NCBI GenBank assembly: GCA_020851885.1
Contig: JADZBW010000122.1
Span: 1 to 16,144, forward strand
From: Fimbriimonadaceae bacterium
GTDB taxonomy: Bacteria > Armatimonadota > Fimbriimonadia > Fimbriimonadales > Fimbriimonadaceae
DNA length: 16,144 bases
Reading direction: 5' to 3'
Shown piece by piece: positions 1 to 8,400 of this stretch. The position numbers were made by a program, and so were the translations under genes. The stretch's first letter is position 1. Each line of letters begins with the position of its first letter. The notes under the pieces are model-generated. The model was not told the origin of the DNA and made no database searches. It saw only the letters and a program-made list of their open reading frames with translations.

Positions 1-695
1 ATCCAACCATAGTTGGCCGGCCCGAAAACCATGCTCTTGGGAGCCACATCCTTGATTGCCGAGGCGAACTCCTGGTTATTGGCGATGATTTGGGCATAAG
101 TCGGGTTCTTGGCCCAAATGCGCTCGTGGGTGTGGCCCCAAAGGTCGGGTTCATTGTCCAAGCTGTACCAAACTGGCGTCTTTGGCGACTTGACTTTTTG
201 CAGCCAGGCAACAAACTCGTCCTGATAAACGAATCGGTCCTTGGTGTCCGGTGGGTAGTTGAATGGCCGGCCCTTGCGGGCCAAGGACTTCAGGAATCGT
301 ACGTCGAGATAATTCGGCGTCTTGTTCACATCCCCGTCTCCATTTTTGTCTGCTGAAACATAACCTGCCGTCGGCACGGTGAGCAGGACGGCGGCGCCAT
401 TTTCTTGACCCGCATCGAGGAAGGTCTTGGCCGTCCAACCGGGGACATTGGATTCACCTAGATATCCGTCATTTTGGTGATGCCAATCCGCCCCCGCGTT
501 GCTGGCATTGGTTTCCCAGTTGTAAGCCGTCATCCGGTTACCACCCTGCCTTGCCAAGGTGATGCCTGATCCCATTTTCTTGAAGTCTGGATAGTTAACC
601 CCGTAAATATACTGGGAAATTGGCTTTTGAACCCGAGCGTCGATCACAACCTCTTTGGGTTGGGCCACGGTAAAAAACAAGAACGCACTCAACAT
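1..695 (-). CDS. Glycoside hydrolase family 44 (endoglucanase/xyloglucanase-like), N-terminal part, truncated by window edge
   Basis: Reading the minus strand from the ATG at 695 gives 231 codons without a stop before the window ends, so only the N-terminal part is visible. A short hydrophobic stretch (residues 2-11, LSAFLFFTV) looks like a signal peptide, which predicts secretion. The rest matches GH44: YIYGVNYPDF (29-38), GGNRMTAYNWETNASNAGADW (51-71), NDGYL (75-79) and YSLDNEPDLWGHTHERI (177-193). E182 of the NEP motif is the expected catalytic acid/base. The nucleophile would lie beyond the edge. Known GH44 enzymes cleave beta-1,4-glucan and often xyloglucan or mannan, so the likely role is extracellular plant polysaccharide breakdown. 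The usual RWGGN motif reads RQGGN here. It is divergent from the gene at 802 across 106 bp. Upstream of the ATG there is no good Shine-Dalgarno sequence; TATCAT lies 9 nt before the start. Confidence 0.88.
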   Translation of the reverse strand, partial: MLSAFLFFTVAQPKEVVIDARVQKPISQYIYGVNYPDFKKMGSGITLARQGGNRMTAYNWETNASNAGADWHHQNDGYLGESNVPGWTAKTFLDAGQENGAAVLLTVPTAGYVSADKNGDGDVNKTPNYLDVRFLKSLARKGRPFNYPPDTKDRFVYQDEFVAWLQKVKSPKTPVWYSLDNEPDLWGHTHERIWAKNPTYAQIIANNQEFASAIKDVAPKSMVFGPANYGW

Positions 696-789
696 GTGTT
701 CTCTATGATATAACGAAATATCAAAAATAGGAAAGGCTACGGCATCGCGACTGAAATGCAGGATCACCGCAATTGCCGAGGCTCCGACG

Positions 790-795
790 TATAAT
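790..795 (+). promoter_or_regulatory. Putative -10 element (TATAAT) for a leaderless transcript of the Pvc16-like gene
   Basis: A perfect TATAAT ends 6 nt before the ATG at 802, so transcription would begin at or next to the start codon. No Shine-Dalgarno sequence precedes this ATG. No convincing -35 hexamer was found 16-18 nt further upstream. The same layout recurs before other genes in this window. Confidence 0.5.
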
Positions 796-801
796 CGATT
801 C

Positions 802-1968
802 ATGCTCCATGAGATCGACCAGTCGCTCCGCAACATGCTGGTTGCCGAGTTCAAGGAAACGGAACAGCGATTGATCCAAGGCGAGGATCAAGTTCTCGTT
901 GGAGCGCCCCCGGCGGCCGACTTCAAGCCAAAGAAACCGACTCTCAACCTCTTCTTGCACGATGTTCACGAGAGCCCGAATTTGCGCAATTTCTCATTTG
1001 AGACGAAACCTTCGAGCGATGAATGGGAAGTCGGGCGCAGTTTGAAGCCGACGCACGTCAATGCCAGCTTCCTGATCACCTCTCATGCGGAAGATGCTAT
1101 GACCGAGCATCGACTCTTGGGTGAGACGCTGGGGATTCTCTTGCGACATCCATTCGTTGCAGAAAAGCACCTCGTGGGATCGCTGCAGCCGTTCAAAGAC
1201 GAGGCGATGAAACTGTCGATCGCCCAAAGGGACCACTTTGCCCACGGAGATGGCGCCAAAGTTTGGCAGGCGACGGGACAGCCCTTGCGGCCCTTCATTG
1301 GCCTGGTTGTCGCGGCGATGTTCGATCCATTCGATACGCGCCTTGTGAAGAGGGTCCGTGAAGCCATATTCGGCCTTGCGCAGCATGTCCATCCCGAGGG
1401 TGAAGAGCGCCAGATGAGCGTGCATCGCGTTCGTATCGGTGCGGCGGGAATGGTCTCTGACGCTGAGTCCGGTGCGCCCTTGGTCGATGTCAAAGTGAGC
1501 TTGGAAGGCAGGCCGGAGTCCACCCTCACCGATGCCTCCGGGGTTTTCTTCTTCCGGAACTGGCCCGTTGGTCGCCACAAGATTAGATTTGAAAAGGCTC
1601 CTTTCCTGGCGAGGGAAGAAGAAACGGTGACGCCGCCGATTGGACGAGCCAATGAGATGCCCCTGATGGACGTGAAACTGACATTGGCATCCGATGCCGA
1701 GCGACAGATATCCCAAGCTTCTGGCACGTCGTTCGCCCTGCCAGGCGCCGAACTGATTGGCACGCTTCGCTTTGCCGACGGTTCGCCCGCCGCCTTCATT
1801 CCGGTTCGAATCAATAATCGAACTGCAGTAACCGACGAAAACGGTGGATACCACTTCACCGATGTTCCCGGTCCGATCAAAGAACTGGTTGCCGAGATCC
1901 CGGGCCAGGGCGAAGTCGCCAAGCCGGTGAGCGCCAAGACGACGACGGTTGAGCTGGGCAAAAAGTAG
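802..1968 (+). CDS. Pvc16/DUF4255-type protein with two C-terminal carboxypeptidase-regulatory-like domains
   Basis: The protein has 388 residues. Residues 1 to about 195 resemble the Pvc16 N-terminal (DUF4255) family: an opening helix (MLHEIDQSLRNML), then KPTLNLFLHDVHESPNLRN (45-63), a beta-strand block around HVNASFLITSHAEDAMTEHR (85-104) and the LLGETLGILLRHP helix (105-117). In characterised contractile injection systems (Afp, PVC) this protein caps the sheath/tube end. Two carboxypeptidase-regulatory-like beta-sandwich modules follow, at about 208-265 (GMVSDAESGAPLVDVKVSLE, then TDASGVFFFRNWPVGRHKI) and 317-370 (LIGTLRFADGSPAAFIPVRI, then TDENGGYHFTDVPG). There is no signal peptide or membrane segment, so it is probably cytoplasmic or particle-borne. 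No sheath, tube, baseplate or ATPase gene is visible nearby. Start 802 is the only ATG next to the domain start, and a TATAAT sits 6 nt upstream. Family assignment is by motif memory and is fairly secure; the role here is inferred. Confidence 0.78.
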   Translation: MLHEIDQSLRNMLVAEFKETEQRLIQGEDQVLVGAPPAADFKPKKPTLNLFLHDVHESPNLRNFSFETKPSSDEWEVGRSLKPTHVNASFLITSHAEDAMTEHRLLGETLGILLRHPFVAEKHLVGSLQPFKDEAMKLSIAQRDHFAHGDGAKVWQATGQPLRPFIGLVVAAMFDPFDTRLVKRVREAIFGLAQHVHPEGEERQMSVHRVRIGAAGMVSDAESGAPLVDVKVSLEGRPESTLTDASGVFFFRNWPVGRHKIRFEKAPFLAREEETVTPPIGRANEMPLMDVKLTLASDAERQISQASGTSFALPGAELIGTLRFADGSPAAFIPVRINNRTAVTDENGGYHFTDVPGPIKELVAEIPGQGEVAKPVSAKTTTVELGKK

Positions 1969-2030
1969 ACGGCCTCAACGGACGAGGCGACGCATGACAT
2001 CGGTACGACCCGCCGATTCAAGTTCCAAGC

Positions 2031-2036
2031 TAGAAT
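2031..2036 (+). promoter_or_regulatory. Putative -10 element (TAGAAT) for a leaderless GT2 transcript
   Basis: TAGAAT ends exactly 6 nt before the ATG at 2043, the same spacing as TATAAT before 802. The 74-nt gap after the preceding gene has no terminator-like hairpin, so read-through from upstream is also possible. There is no Shine-Dalgarno sequence. Confidence 0.45.
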
Positions 2037-2042
2037 CTTCTC

Positions 2043-3113
2043 ATGGGCGTCGCCGCGATGGTTCTCTACTCGGTGTTCGCTTTCGTCGCGGCCCTCAATT
2101 TGGCCCTCATGCGCCGGCCTCGGCCCCAACTGGAAGGAGACGACTTCTGCATTCTCATTCCGGCGCGAAACGAGTCGAATAACCTCCAGGAACTGATCCC
2201 CCTCCTTCAATCTCAGCTGGGAGGACCTCCCAAGATCTACGTGTTCGATGATGAGTCGGAGGACGGGACGGGCCAAGTTGCCGCTGACCTTGGCGCTTTG
2301 GTTGTCCGACCACGAGAACCCCTTCCAAAGGGCTGGACGGGTAAGAACCGCGCTTGCCATGAATTGGCCAAAGTCGCCGCTGAGGACTCCGACGCAAAGT
2401 GGTATCTGTTTCTGGACGCCGACGTTCGTCCCGCGCCCCACTTTCTGGCCGCGATGAGGGGTCTTGCCGTGCAATCCGGACGGGCGGTGGTTCTAACCGG
2501 ATTCCCGCAAATGCTTCCGGGCAAGGGAATGGAACCGCTCTTTCTTGCTTGGGTTGGTTGGATTCTCCTGTCGACCAATCCTTATGGTCTCGTCAGTCGG
2601 ACGGGCCGCTCACATAGCCGATTCACGAACGGGCAAGTCCATGCCTGGCGCTCCGATGTCTACGTGGACCTGTGGCCGAATGAGCGGGTCAAAGGGCACG
2701 TCATGGAGGACGTGATGATGGGCCGAATCTTGGCTCACGAAAAGCTCAAAGTCGAAGTAGCGAATCTCTCGCACTGCGTAAAAGTGCGGATGTATGATTC
2801 TTGGCGAGAAACGCTGGATGGGATGAGCAAGAATAGTTTCGAGATCACCGGAAGCGTGATCGGCAGTCTTCTGCTCGCTCTGTTTTTAGCGGCCATTGGC
2901 TTGCTGTGGCTCGGCGCGGGGAGCCTGATATGGGCGGGATTGGGAACCCTGATCCTAAGCGGCATCCTTGTGGCAATCACCGTGAGAGGACCAATTTGGC
3001 CCGCATTTCTCATGCCTTTGGCCCTGCTCATCGGCGCATGGACGATCCTGCGATCCGCCTATTGGCGAAAAACGGGACAAACGCGATGGAAAGGGCGAAT
3101 CTACGCCGACTAG
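2043..3113 (+). CDS. Membrane-bound family 2 glycosyltransferase
   Basis: This is a 356-residue GT-A fold glycosyltransferase. Residues 4-22 form an N-terminal membrane anchor. The catalytic domain follows: CILIPARNES (36-45), the nucleotide-binding aspartates in YVFDDESEDG (66-75), PLPKGWTGKNRAC (93-105), the DxD-like LFLDADVRP (122-130) and the acceptor-side MEDVMMGRIL (221-230), with E222-D223 as the probable catalytic-base region. Three or so hydrophobic helices (about 272-292, 294-313 and 318-337) anchor the C-terminus before RWKGRIY. The architecture, and the GWTGK motif in particular, resemble the GT2 branch that glycosylates carotenoid or hopanoid-type lipids (CrtQ-like). No carotenoid or hopanoid genes are nearby, so the acceptor cannot be named. 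ATG 2043 is supported by TAGAAT 6 nt upstream and by the position of the anchor. Its TAG stop overlaps the stop of the convergent small gene. Confidence 0.88.
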   Translation: MGVAAMVLYSVFAFVAALNLALMRRPRPQLEGDDFCILIPARNESNNLQELIPLLQSQLGGPPKIYVFDDESEDGTGQVAADLGALVVRPREPLPKGWTGKNRACHELAKVAAEDSDAKWYLFLDADVRPAPHFLAAMRGLAVQSGRAVVLTGFPQMLPGKGMEPLFLAWVGWILLSTNPYGLVSRTGRSHSRFTNGQVHAWRSDVYVDLWPNERVKGHVMEDVMMGRILAHEKLKVEVANLSHCVKVRMYDSWRETLDGMSKNSFEITGSVIGSLLLALFLAAIGLLWLGAGSLIWAGLGTLILSGILVAITVRGPIWPAFLMPLALLIGAWTILRSAYWRKTGQTRWKGRIYAD

Positions 3114-3364
3114 TGGTGACTGCTCTCTCCTGGGGTTTCCGTTCGAGCCCGAATCGCCAGGAGCAGGGCGCCGATCACGACACCGAGCACCCCACCGCCG
3201 ACAAAGCCGGTCAGGATTTCGGAGAATCGATAGATCTGATATTCGGGTTGGCCAGCTGAATTGAAGAGCGGCCACAACCAGCATCCCAGTACGGCAAAAG
3301 CAAAGGGAACGACCCCAAAAGCGGCGGCCAGCGCTAACTTATCGGCTTCTCGATCTCGATCCAT
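3110..3364 (-). CDS. Small two-helix membrane protein of unknown function
   Basis: An 84-residue protein begins MDRDREADK and has two hydrophobic segments, at about 11-33 (with GVVPFAFAVLGCWLWPLF) and about 50-74 (SEILTGFVGGGVLGVVIGA). They are joined by a short polar loop, NSAGQPEYQIYRF. The tail is polar (RARTETPGESSHH). I do not recognise the family. I chose ATG 3364 because a CATAAT -10-like hexamer (3374-3379) lies 10 nt upstream. An in-frame ATG at 3376 would add four residues but overlaps that hexamer. Longer versions from upstream codons would run into the 3' end of the PhyH gene and look non-native. It follows the PhyH gene by 44 nt on the same strand and could be co-transcribed. Its TAG stop shares the palindrome CTAG with the stop of the convergent glycosyltransferase. 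Confidence 0.6.
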   Translation of the reverse strand: MDRDREADKLALAAAFGVVPFAFAVLGCWLWPLFNSAGQPEYQIYRFSEILTGFVGGGVLGVVIGALLLAIRARTETPGESSHH

Positions 3365-3408
3365 GTTGGGACCCATTATGCCGCAGTACGGTCGATTCTG
3401 GCAACGAT

Positions 3409-4302
3409 TTAATGCGCGGCCCTCGCTTCTTCGATGGAGCCAACCATCTCGATCACTTGCTTGCCGTCCTGATCGACAAAGACCCCGCAAGGCCCGCCCC
3501 AGGAATTCGCCTCCAACGTCGCCACCGTCGAGCCGTCGAATCGATAGACGGGGAAGTAGTAGTGAGCGACCCTCTCCGCCAAGCCCTCGATGTAGTGCCC
3601 CACGATAATCCGTCGGAAACGATCCTTCGTGACGTTGGGTCCCGACCCGTGAACGAGGGATCCGTTGAAGAAGAGTACATCTCCAGGCTTCATGTCCATT
3701 GGGACCGTCTCCAAGTCTTGAGGGACGGGAACCTCTTCCCCCGTAAAACTCAAGCGGGTATCCGAATCACCCGGACATAGCATTGGCATATCTTGAGTCC
3801 CAGGAACGACCACCAAGCCTCCATTTTCCTGGTCGATTTCGTCGAGCGCCAACCAGGCGGCCATGCAGGTGCCAGGATCTGCTCGCAGGTACCGCTGGTC
3901 TTGGTGAAGCGCCTGCCCCTTGGCCCCGGGTGGCTTGAAGTAGATCATCGTTTGCACGGCCAATGGTTCGCGATCGTAAAATGAGGTCAGGTAGGTGCGA
4001 ATCCGCTCATCGACCATATACTTCATCGCAACTTCGTCGTTCCGATGCGGTTGCAACAGTCGTGGGTAGCGTTTGAGTGGATCATCGCTTTCAGGGTGGA
4101 CGCCCCCTTCTGCCCAGCCATCGCCACCGCGCTCGACCATATCCATGAAGTAGTCGCGAAGGAAGTCGGTTTCCTCGGCGCGGAAGAGTCCACGGACGAG
4201 CAGATAACCTTCGCGCTGATAGAAGGCAACCTGATTGGGGTCGACTGTAGGTTCCATCGTGCCTTCAATCAGACGGTTATCGGAGAGACTTTCGGCGCAC
4301 AT
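3409..4302 (-). CDS. Phytanoyl-CoA dioxygenase (PhyH) family Fe(II)/2-oxoglutarate oxygenase
   Basis: The 297-residue protein has the PhyH fold. The opening is VAFYQREGYLLVRGLF (25-40). The iron-binding facial triad would be H133 and D135 of LHQDQRY plus H218 of SLVHGSGPN. R230/R231 in DRFRRIIVGHY fits the 2-oxoglutarate carboxylate site. Other family features are YFKPPGAKGQALH (121-133) and MKPGDVLFFNGSLVHGS (204-220). Members hydroxylate small molecules or lipids; the substrate cannot be read from sequence. It lies 10 nt downstream of gpsA. Two starts are possible. ATG 4302 is preceded by TAGATT at 7 nt. ATG 4257 (MEPTVDP) is preceded by GAAGG at 4 nt and drops 15 residues that look unrelated to the family. 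I annotate the longer one, with real doubt. Confidence 0.88.
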   Translation of the reverse strand: MCAESLSDNRLIEGTMEPTVDPNQVAFYQREGYLLVRGLFRAEETDFLRDYFMDMVERGGDGWAEGGVHPESDDPLKRYPRLLQPHRNDEVAMKYMVDERIRTYLTSFYDREPLAVQTMIYFKPPGAKGQALHQDQRYLRADPGTCMAAWLALDEIDQENGGLVVVPGTQDMPMLCPGDSDTRLSFTGEEVPVPQDLETVPMDMKPGDVLFFNGSLVHGSGPNVTKDRFRRIIVGHYIEGLAERVAHYYFPVYRFDGSTVATLEANSWGGPCGVFVDQDGKQVIEMVGSIEEARAAH

Positions 4303-4309
4303 TTTCAGA

Positions 4310-4315
4310 AATCTA
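4310..4315 (-). promoter_or_regulatory. Putative -10 element (TAGATT) overlapping the gpsA stop codon
   Basis: On the minus strand TAGATT ends 7 nt before the ATG at 4302, and its TAG is the stop codon of gpsA. It would give the dioxygenase gene its own leaderless transcript despite the operon-like 10-nt spacing. The evidence is position and hexamer only. Confidence 0.3.
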
Positions 4316-5344
4316 ATCCGCGAGACGAAAAGGAGCCTGAATCGATGGGGGCAGGTGAAGAGCCGGCAGCCCTTCCGTCGGCGTGGTCCGCTCCATCAGC
4401 ATGCCCACTGCCTTCAGCGGATCGACTTTGCCATGAATGACGCTGTCGATCGCGGCAAAAACCGGCATCTCGATTCCATGTCGTCGGGCAAGCATCTGCA
4501 CCGACTCACTCGTGGAAACACCCTCTACGACCTGTCCAATTTCGGCAAGGGCTTCTTCAAGGGACTTGCCTTGCCCCAGGTACTTACCCGCGCGGTAATT
4601 GCGACTGAGAATGCTCGAAGCGGTAGCGAACAAGTCGCCTACTCCCGCAATCCCCAGGAATGTTTCCAACCGGGCGCCCATGGTCAGGCCCAATACCACC
4701 ATTTCCTTCAACCCTCGGGCGAGAAACGCTCCTTTCGTGTTGTCGCCAAAGCCCAGCCCGTCCGACATACCGGCGCCAACGGCAATGACATTCTTCAGCG
4801 CTCCAGCCAGTTCAACCCCGATCACATCGTCGGTTTTATAGACGCGAAAGGTGCGGCAATTGAAGGCGAGTCTGACTTTCTCCGCTTGCTCATCTTCTTT
4901 GAAAGCAGCCACCGCCGCCGTTGGAATCCCTCGAACGATTTCGACGGCAAGATTGGGACCGCTCAACGCACCAATTTGGGCGCCAGGTAGGACCTCGCTG
5001 ACGACTTCGGCCATCGTCTTTCCAGAACCTGCTTCAAGTCCTTTGGCCGCCACGACGACAAGGGGATGATTGCCGCTGACTTCTTGAACAACCGCCCTTG
5101 CCGCATTCGATGGCACGGCCACGACCGTCATCTCTACTGGCTCGAGGTGGGAATGCAGAAGCCCATACTTGACGTTCTCGGGCAAGACGAATCCGGGAAG
5201 GTATTTGAGGTTCTCGCGAGTGGCACGGAGAATCTCGATCTCCTCTTCGTCTCGCCCAAGCAAGCTGACCTCATGCCCGCTTCGCGCGAGGAGCAATGCG
5301 AGGGCAGTGCCCCAACTCCCAGAACCGAGAACGGCGACCTTCAT
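4313..5344 (-). CDS. gpsA: NAD(P)-dependent glycerol-3-phosphate dehydrogenase
   Basis: GpsA reduces dihydroxyacetone phosphate to sn-glycerol 3-phosphate for phospholipid synthesis in the cytoplasm. At 343 residues it is full length for the family. The N-terminal Rossmann motif is VLGSGSWGTALALLLA (5-20). Further family motifs are VAVPSN (75-80), AAKG (99-102), ALSGPN (126-131) and the helical C-terminal domain with GALKNVIAVGAGMSDGLG (181-198), where K184 is the expected catalytic lysine. GVGDLFAT (235-242), SRNYRAG (247-253) and VVEGVSTS (272-279) also match. ATG 5344 places the dinucleotide motif at the very N-terminus, as usual. TACAAT lies 8 nt upstream, with no Shine-Dalgarno sequence. 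The dioxygenase gene follows after 10 nt, possibly as an operon. Metabolic linkage between the two is not obvious. Confidence 0.97.
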   Translation of the reverse strand: MKVAVLGSGSWGTALALLLARSGHEVSLLGRDEEEIEILRATRENLKYLPGFVLPENVKYGLLHSHLEPVEMTVVAVPSNAARAVVQEVSGNHPLVVVAAKGLEAGSGKTMAEVVSEVLPGAQIGALSGPNLAVEIVRGIPTAAVAAFKEDEQAEKVRLAFNCRTFRVYKTDDVIGVELAGALKNVIAVGAGMSDGLGFGDNTKGAFLARGLKEMVVLGLTMGARLETFLGIAGVGDLFATASSILSRNYRAGKYLGQGKSLEEALAEIGQVVEGVSTSESVQMLARRHGIEMPVFAAIDSVIHGKVDPLKAVGMLMERTTPTEGLPALHLPPSIQAPFRLAD

Positions 5345-5352
5345 TGTCGATG

Positions 5353-5358
5353 ATTGTA
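5353..5358 (-). promoter_or_regulatory. Putative -10 element (TACAAT) upstream of gpsA
   Basis: On the minus strand TACAAT ends 8 nt before the ATG at 5344, placing transcription start within a couple of bases of the start codon. The 120-bp gap between the S41 protease stop and gpsA holds nothing else I can support, including no clear terminator for the protease gene. Confidence 0.4.
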
Positions 5359-5464
5359 CAGGCTCCGACGTCGAATGATCGTCGAAGAGGAGGAGGACTC
5401 CAGAATCGAATGGTCACGTTAACCGTAATAACCCTCGATCCTGGAATCCTTCAAGGTCAATCGA

Positions 5465-8400
5465 CTACCCGCCGATCTTGGATTTGTCTGGATACGCCGG
5501 CTTCTTGACTTCGGGCTTCTTGAACGTCTTCAGCCGCTCCAGGGCAACTTCGACGGCCTTCTCAAGTTGGGTGTCCCGACCTTGGCGCCACAATGCCGGG
5601 TCCAATTCCACCTCGACATCTGGGTCGACGCCATGGTTTTCAACATCCCAAGTGCCATTTGGATTGTAGAAAGCGACATTTGGCGAAGTGACGGAACCAC
5701 CATCCACGAAGGCGGGGAATACGAGGATTCCCACCAATCCGCCCCAAGTGCGCTTGCCGACAATAGGACCGACCGCAGCCTTCTTGAAGTGCCAAGGGAA
5801 GTAGTCGCCCCCCGACCCTGCGAACTGGTTGACGATCATGACCTTCGGTCCGAAATTTGCGCTTGCGGGGCTCGCGAAGTCCTTGCCGTATCGGGACGTC
5901 CACATGCTCATCAACGGCCTGGACATGCTGTCGACCATATAGTCGTCCACTTGGCCGCCGTGATTGAAACGCTCATCGACGATCATCCCGTCCTTTCGGG
6001 TCTGGGCGTAATAATAGCGATTGAAGTTGATCCAGCCGCCAACGTTGGTATCGGGAATGTGAACGTATCCCAACTTCCCGCCACTCATCTGATCGACCTT
6101 GCGTCGATTGTCTTCTTCCCAAGCCAGGGATCGGAGGGCGGCGTCGCTTGCGGTCGGCACCACGACGACTTCCCGAGAACCCGTGTCCGTTGGATTCGGT
6201 CCGATCTTGATCCGAATCTGCTTGCCGGCCGTCGCTTCGAGCCGTTGGTAGATGTTGTCTTTGGCGGTCAGGTCCTTGCCATCGATGGCGAGGATGTACT
6301 CGCCGGCAATCGCCGCCACTCCGGGCTGGGTCAAAGGTGCTCTGAGACCGGGATTCCAGCTTTCTCCGTTGTAGACTCGGGCAAGGCGATAGCGATTGGC
6401 CTCGATCGAGTAATCCGCGCCCAGGAGTCCTCCTGGCACGCCCTCCGCACCCGGGACGTCGCCGCCTTGAATGAACATGTGGCCGATGCAGAGTTCGCCC
6501 AGCATGTCCTCGAACAAGTAGTTCAAGTCCGCCCGACTTCGGAGCCCGGCAAGGAATGGCTCGTAGCGTCTCTCCATCGCCTTAAGATCGATTCCGTGGA
6601 AATTCGGTGCGTAGAGGTAGTCGCGTTGAATTCGCCAGGCCTCGTGGTAAATATGGCGCCATTCCTTGGCGGGATCGATTTTTGCCTGAAGTTCTCCAAG
6701 ATTAAGGGCTCCCTGCCCTGGCTGAGGAGGCGCCATCGTCGAAACGATCGACCAACTCGAGCCCTGAATGAGAAGCATTTTGTCGCCCCTTGGCGTGATG
6801 TCTGCCCCCGAGACGCTTCGGGCGAATGGGATCGGCTGCCGCGAAGCCAGATCGAACTTCCAAAGCATCGTTTGAGGCTGAGAAACGACAGTGGCGATGG
6901 GAGAGACTTCGAGGGCAAACAGCGAACCTTCCGGCCCTGCCAACAAGCTCTGATAGTTCCTTGCCGGCATGGCAAGTGGCACGATCCGCTGATCGATTCC
7001 GTTCAAGTCGATCGTGAAAGGCGCTTCCTTGGGGGGAGTCTGAGCCGCGCCTTCCTCATCGCTTTCGGGCTGATTGGGGTTCGGCACATCCCGGCGAAGC
7101 GCAATGGCGTAAATCGAGCTTGTAGAGTTCAGGGCGCTATAGCTGCTGAGGTCCAACCACGCGGCGGAGACACCGGTGTTGGTGCTCGCACTGAAGTAGA
7201 GGTAGTCCCCGCCTCGATCGAAAACCGGGAAGCGGCAATTGGCGATTCCATCGGTTACTTGCGTGACTTTGCCCTTTTCGACCTCGTACAGAAAGACGGC
7301 GTTGAGGTGGTTTTCCAAGTCCCGGTGCCAGGTGATCCACTTGGAATCCTTGGACCAATTCGGGGTGACGTTCCGTGTTGGATCTTCATAGGTGAAGGTA
7401 TCCACCAGCGTGTTCTTCGCCGTGGCGACATCCAACAGCCAGAGGTTATGGCGATTGTCCGTGTAGGCGATCTTCTTGCTGTCAGGCGACCACACCGGTG
7501 AGAAGTAAAACGCAGGCCCTTGACCCAACGCCACCCACTTCTCTTTATCCGTGGCAACGTCGTGAAGGGCGAGCATGTACTCTCCAGACTCGTCGGTGAA
7601 AAATGCCACCGTCTTGCCATCCGGCGACCAGGATACGGATCGGTTGGCAACCCCATCCTTGCTGCTCAATTCGCGAGCGTTGCCCTTGCTGGCCGGCACC
7701 GTGAAGATCCGGCCACGGGCTTCAAAAGCGACTCTTGCCCCGCTGGGTGAAATCGAACCGCTTCCGAGGAACGCGGCCAACTGCTTGTACTGGGGCCGAA
7801 ACTCCGGGAAATCTCCTTCGAGAGTTACGTTGACCTCGGTCGACTTCTTGGTGGCGAATTCATAGAGCTTCAGCGATCCCAGCTGCTCGTAGACGATTCC
7901 CCCCGGGCCAGAGTCTGCCGCCTTGATATCGAATCCGGATCCCTTGACGACCTCGCTTGTTTGGCCAGTGCCCGTGTCATAGCAATAGATCCCAGTGGGA
8001 CCCGTGCGATCGGAGATGAAGTAGATATCGTTCTGAACCCACATCGGGTTGCGATCGTTGGAGTTCTTGCGCGGAATCTCCTTAACCTTGGAATCCGAGA
8101 GCTGGCCAATCCAAATGGGTAAGGTCTGGCCGCCACGGTAGCGCTTCCAAGCCTCCTGCCAGTGAATGAAGGGAACGTAGGCAATCTTGGCTCCATCTGG
8201 CGAGTAACTGACTTCACTGCCCGATGGGAACTGCAGCGCCTTCGGCGTCCCTCCCTCCATCCCAACCGAGAAGAGTCTCGGAAGATCGGTATTGGAGAAC
8301 ATGTTCGATGAGAAGGTGACGGACTTTCCGTCGGGCGACCAGCCGGTTACGAGATCGCGAGCAGGGTGAAAGGTCAGTCGCTTGGGAATACCGCCATTGG

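Noticed and set aside
90..438. Short open frames on both strands at the left edge
   Set aside because: The partial GH44 gene read in the correct minus-strand frame explains this region with strong family motifs. The short frames are shadows.
1083..2474. 463-codon open frame on the minus strand
   Set aside because: It is antisense to both the Pvc16-like gene and the glycosyltransferase and crosses their boundary. The translation is Ser/Arg/Thr-rich without recognisable domains.
3110..3490. Longer 126-residue version of the small membrane protein
   Set aside because: The extra N-terminal residues overlap the 3' end of the PhyH gene and are Arg/Cys-rich with no hydrophobic character. The real protein more likely starts at 3364 or 3376.
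4313..5344. A gpsA-PhyH pair as a dedicated lipid-modification operon
   Set aside because: The 10-nt spacing is suggestive, but a separate promoter candidate exists and no pathway joins the two functions. There was not enough support to call it a system.
5400..5464. Possible terminator after the S41 protease gene
   Set aside because: Only short imperfect complementarities were found on the minus strand and no T-run follows them.
5567..7501. 644-codon open frame on the plus strand
   Set aside because: It lies entirely antisense to the tricorn-like protease gene. Its translation shows no domain or family motif, while the minus strand encodes a clear, full-length enzyme. It is a codon-bias shadow.
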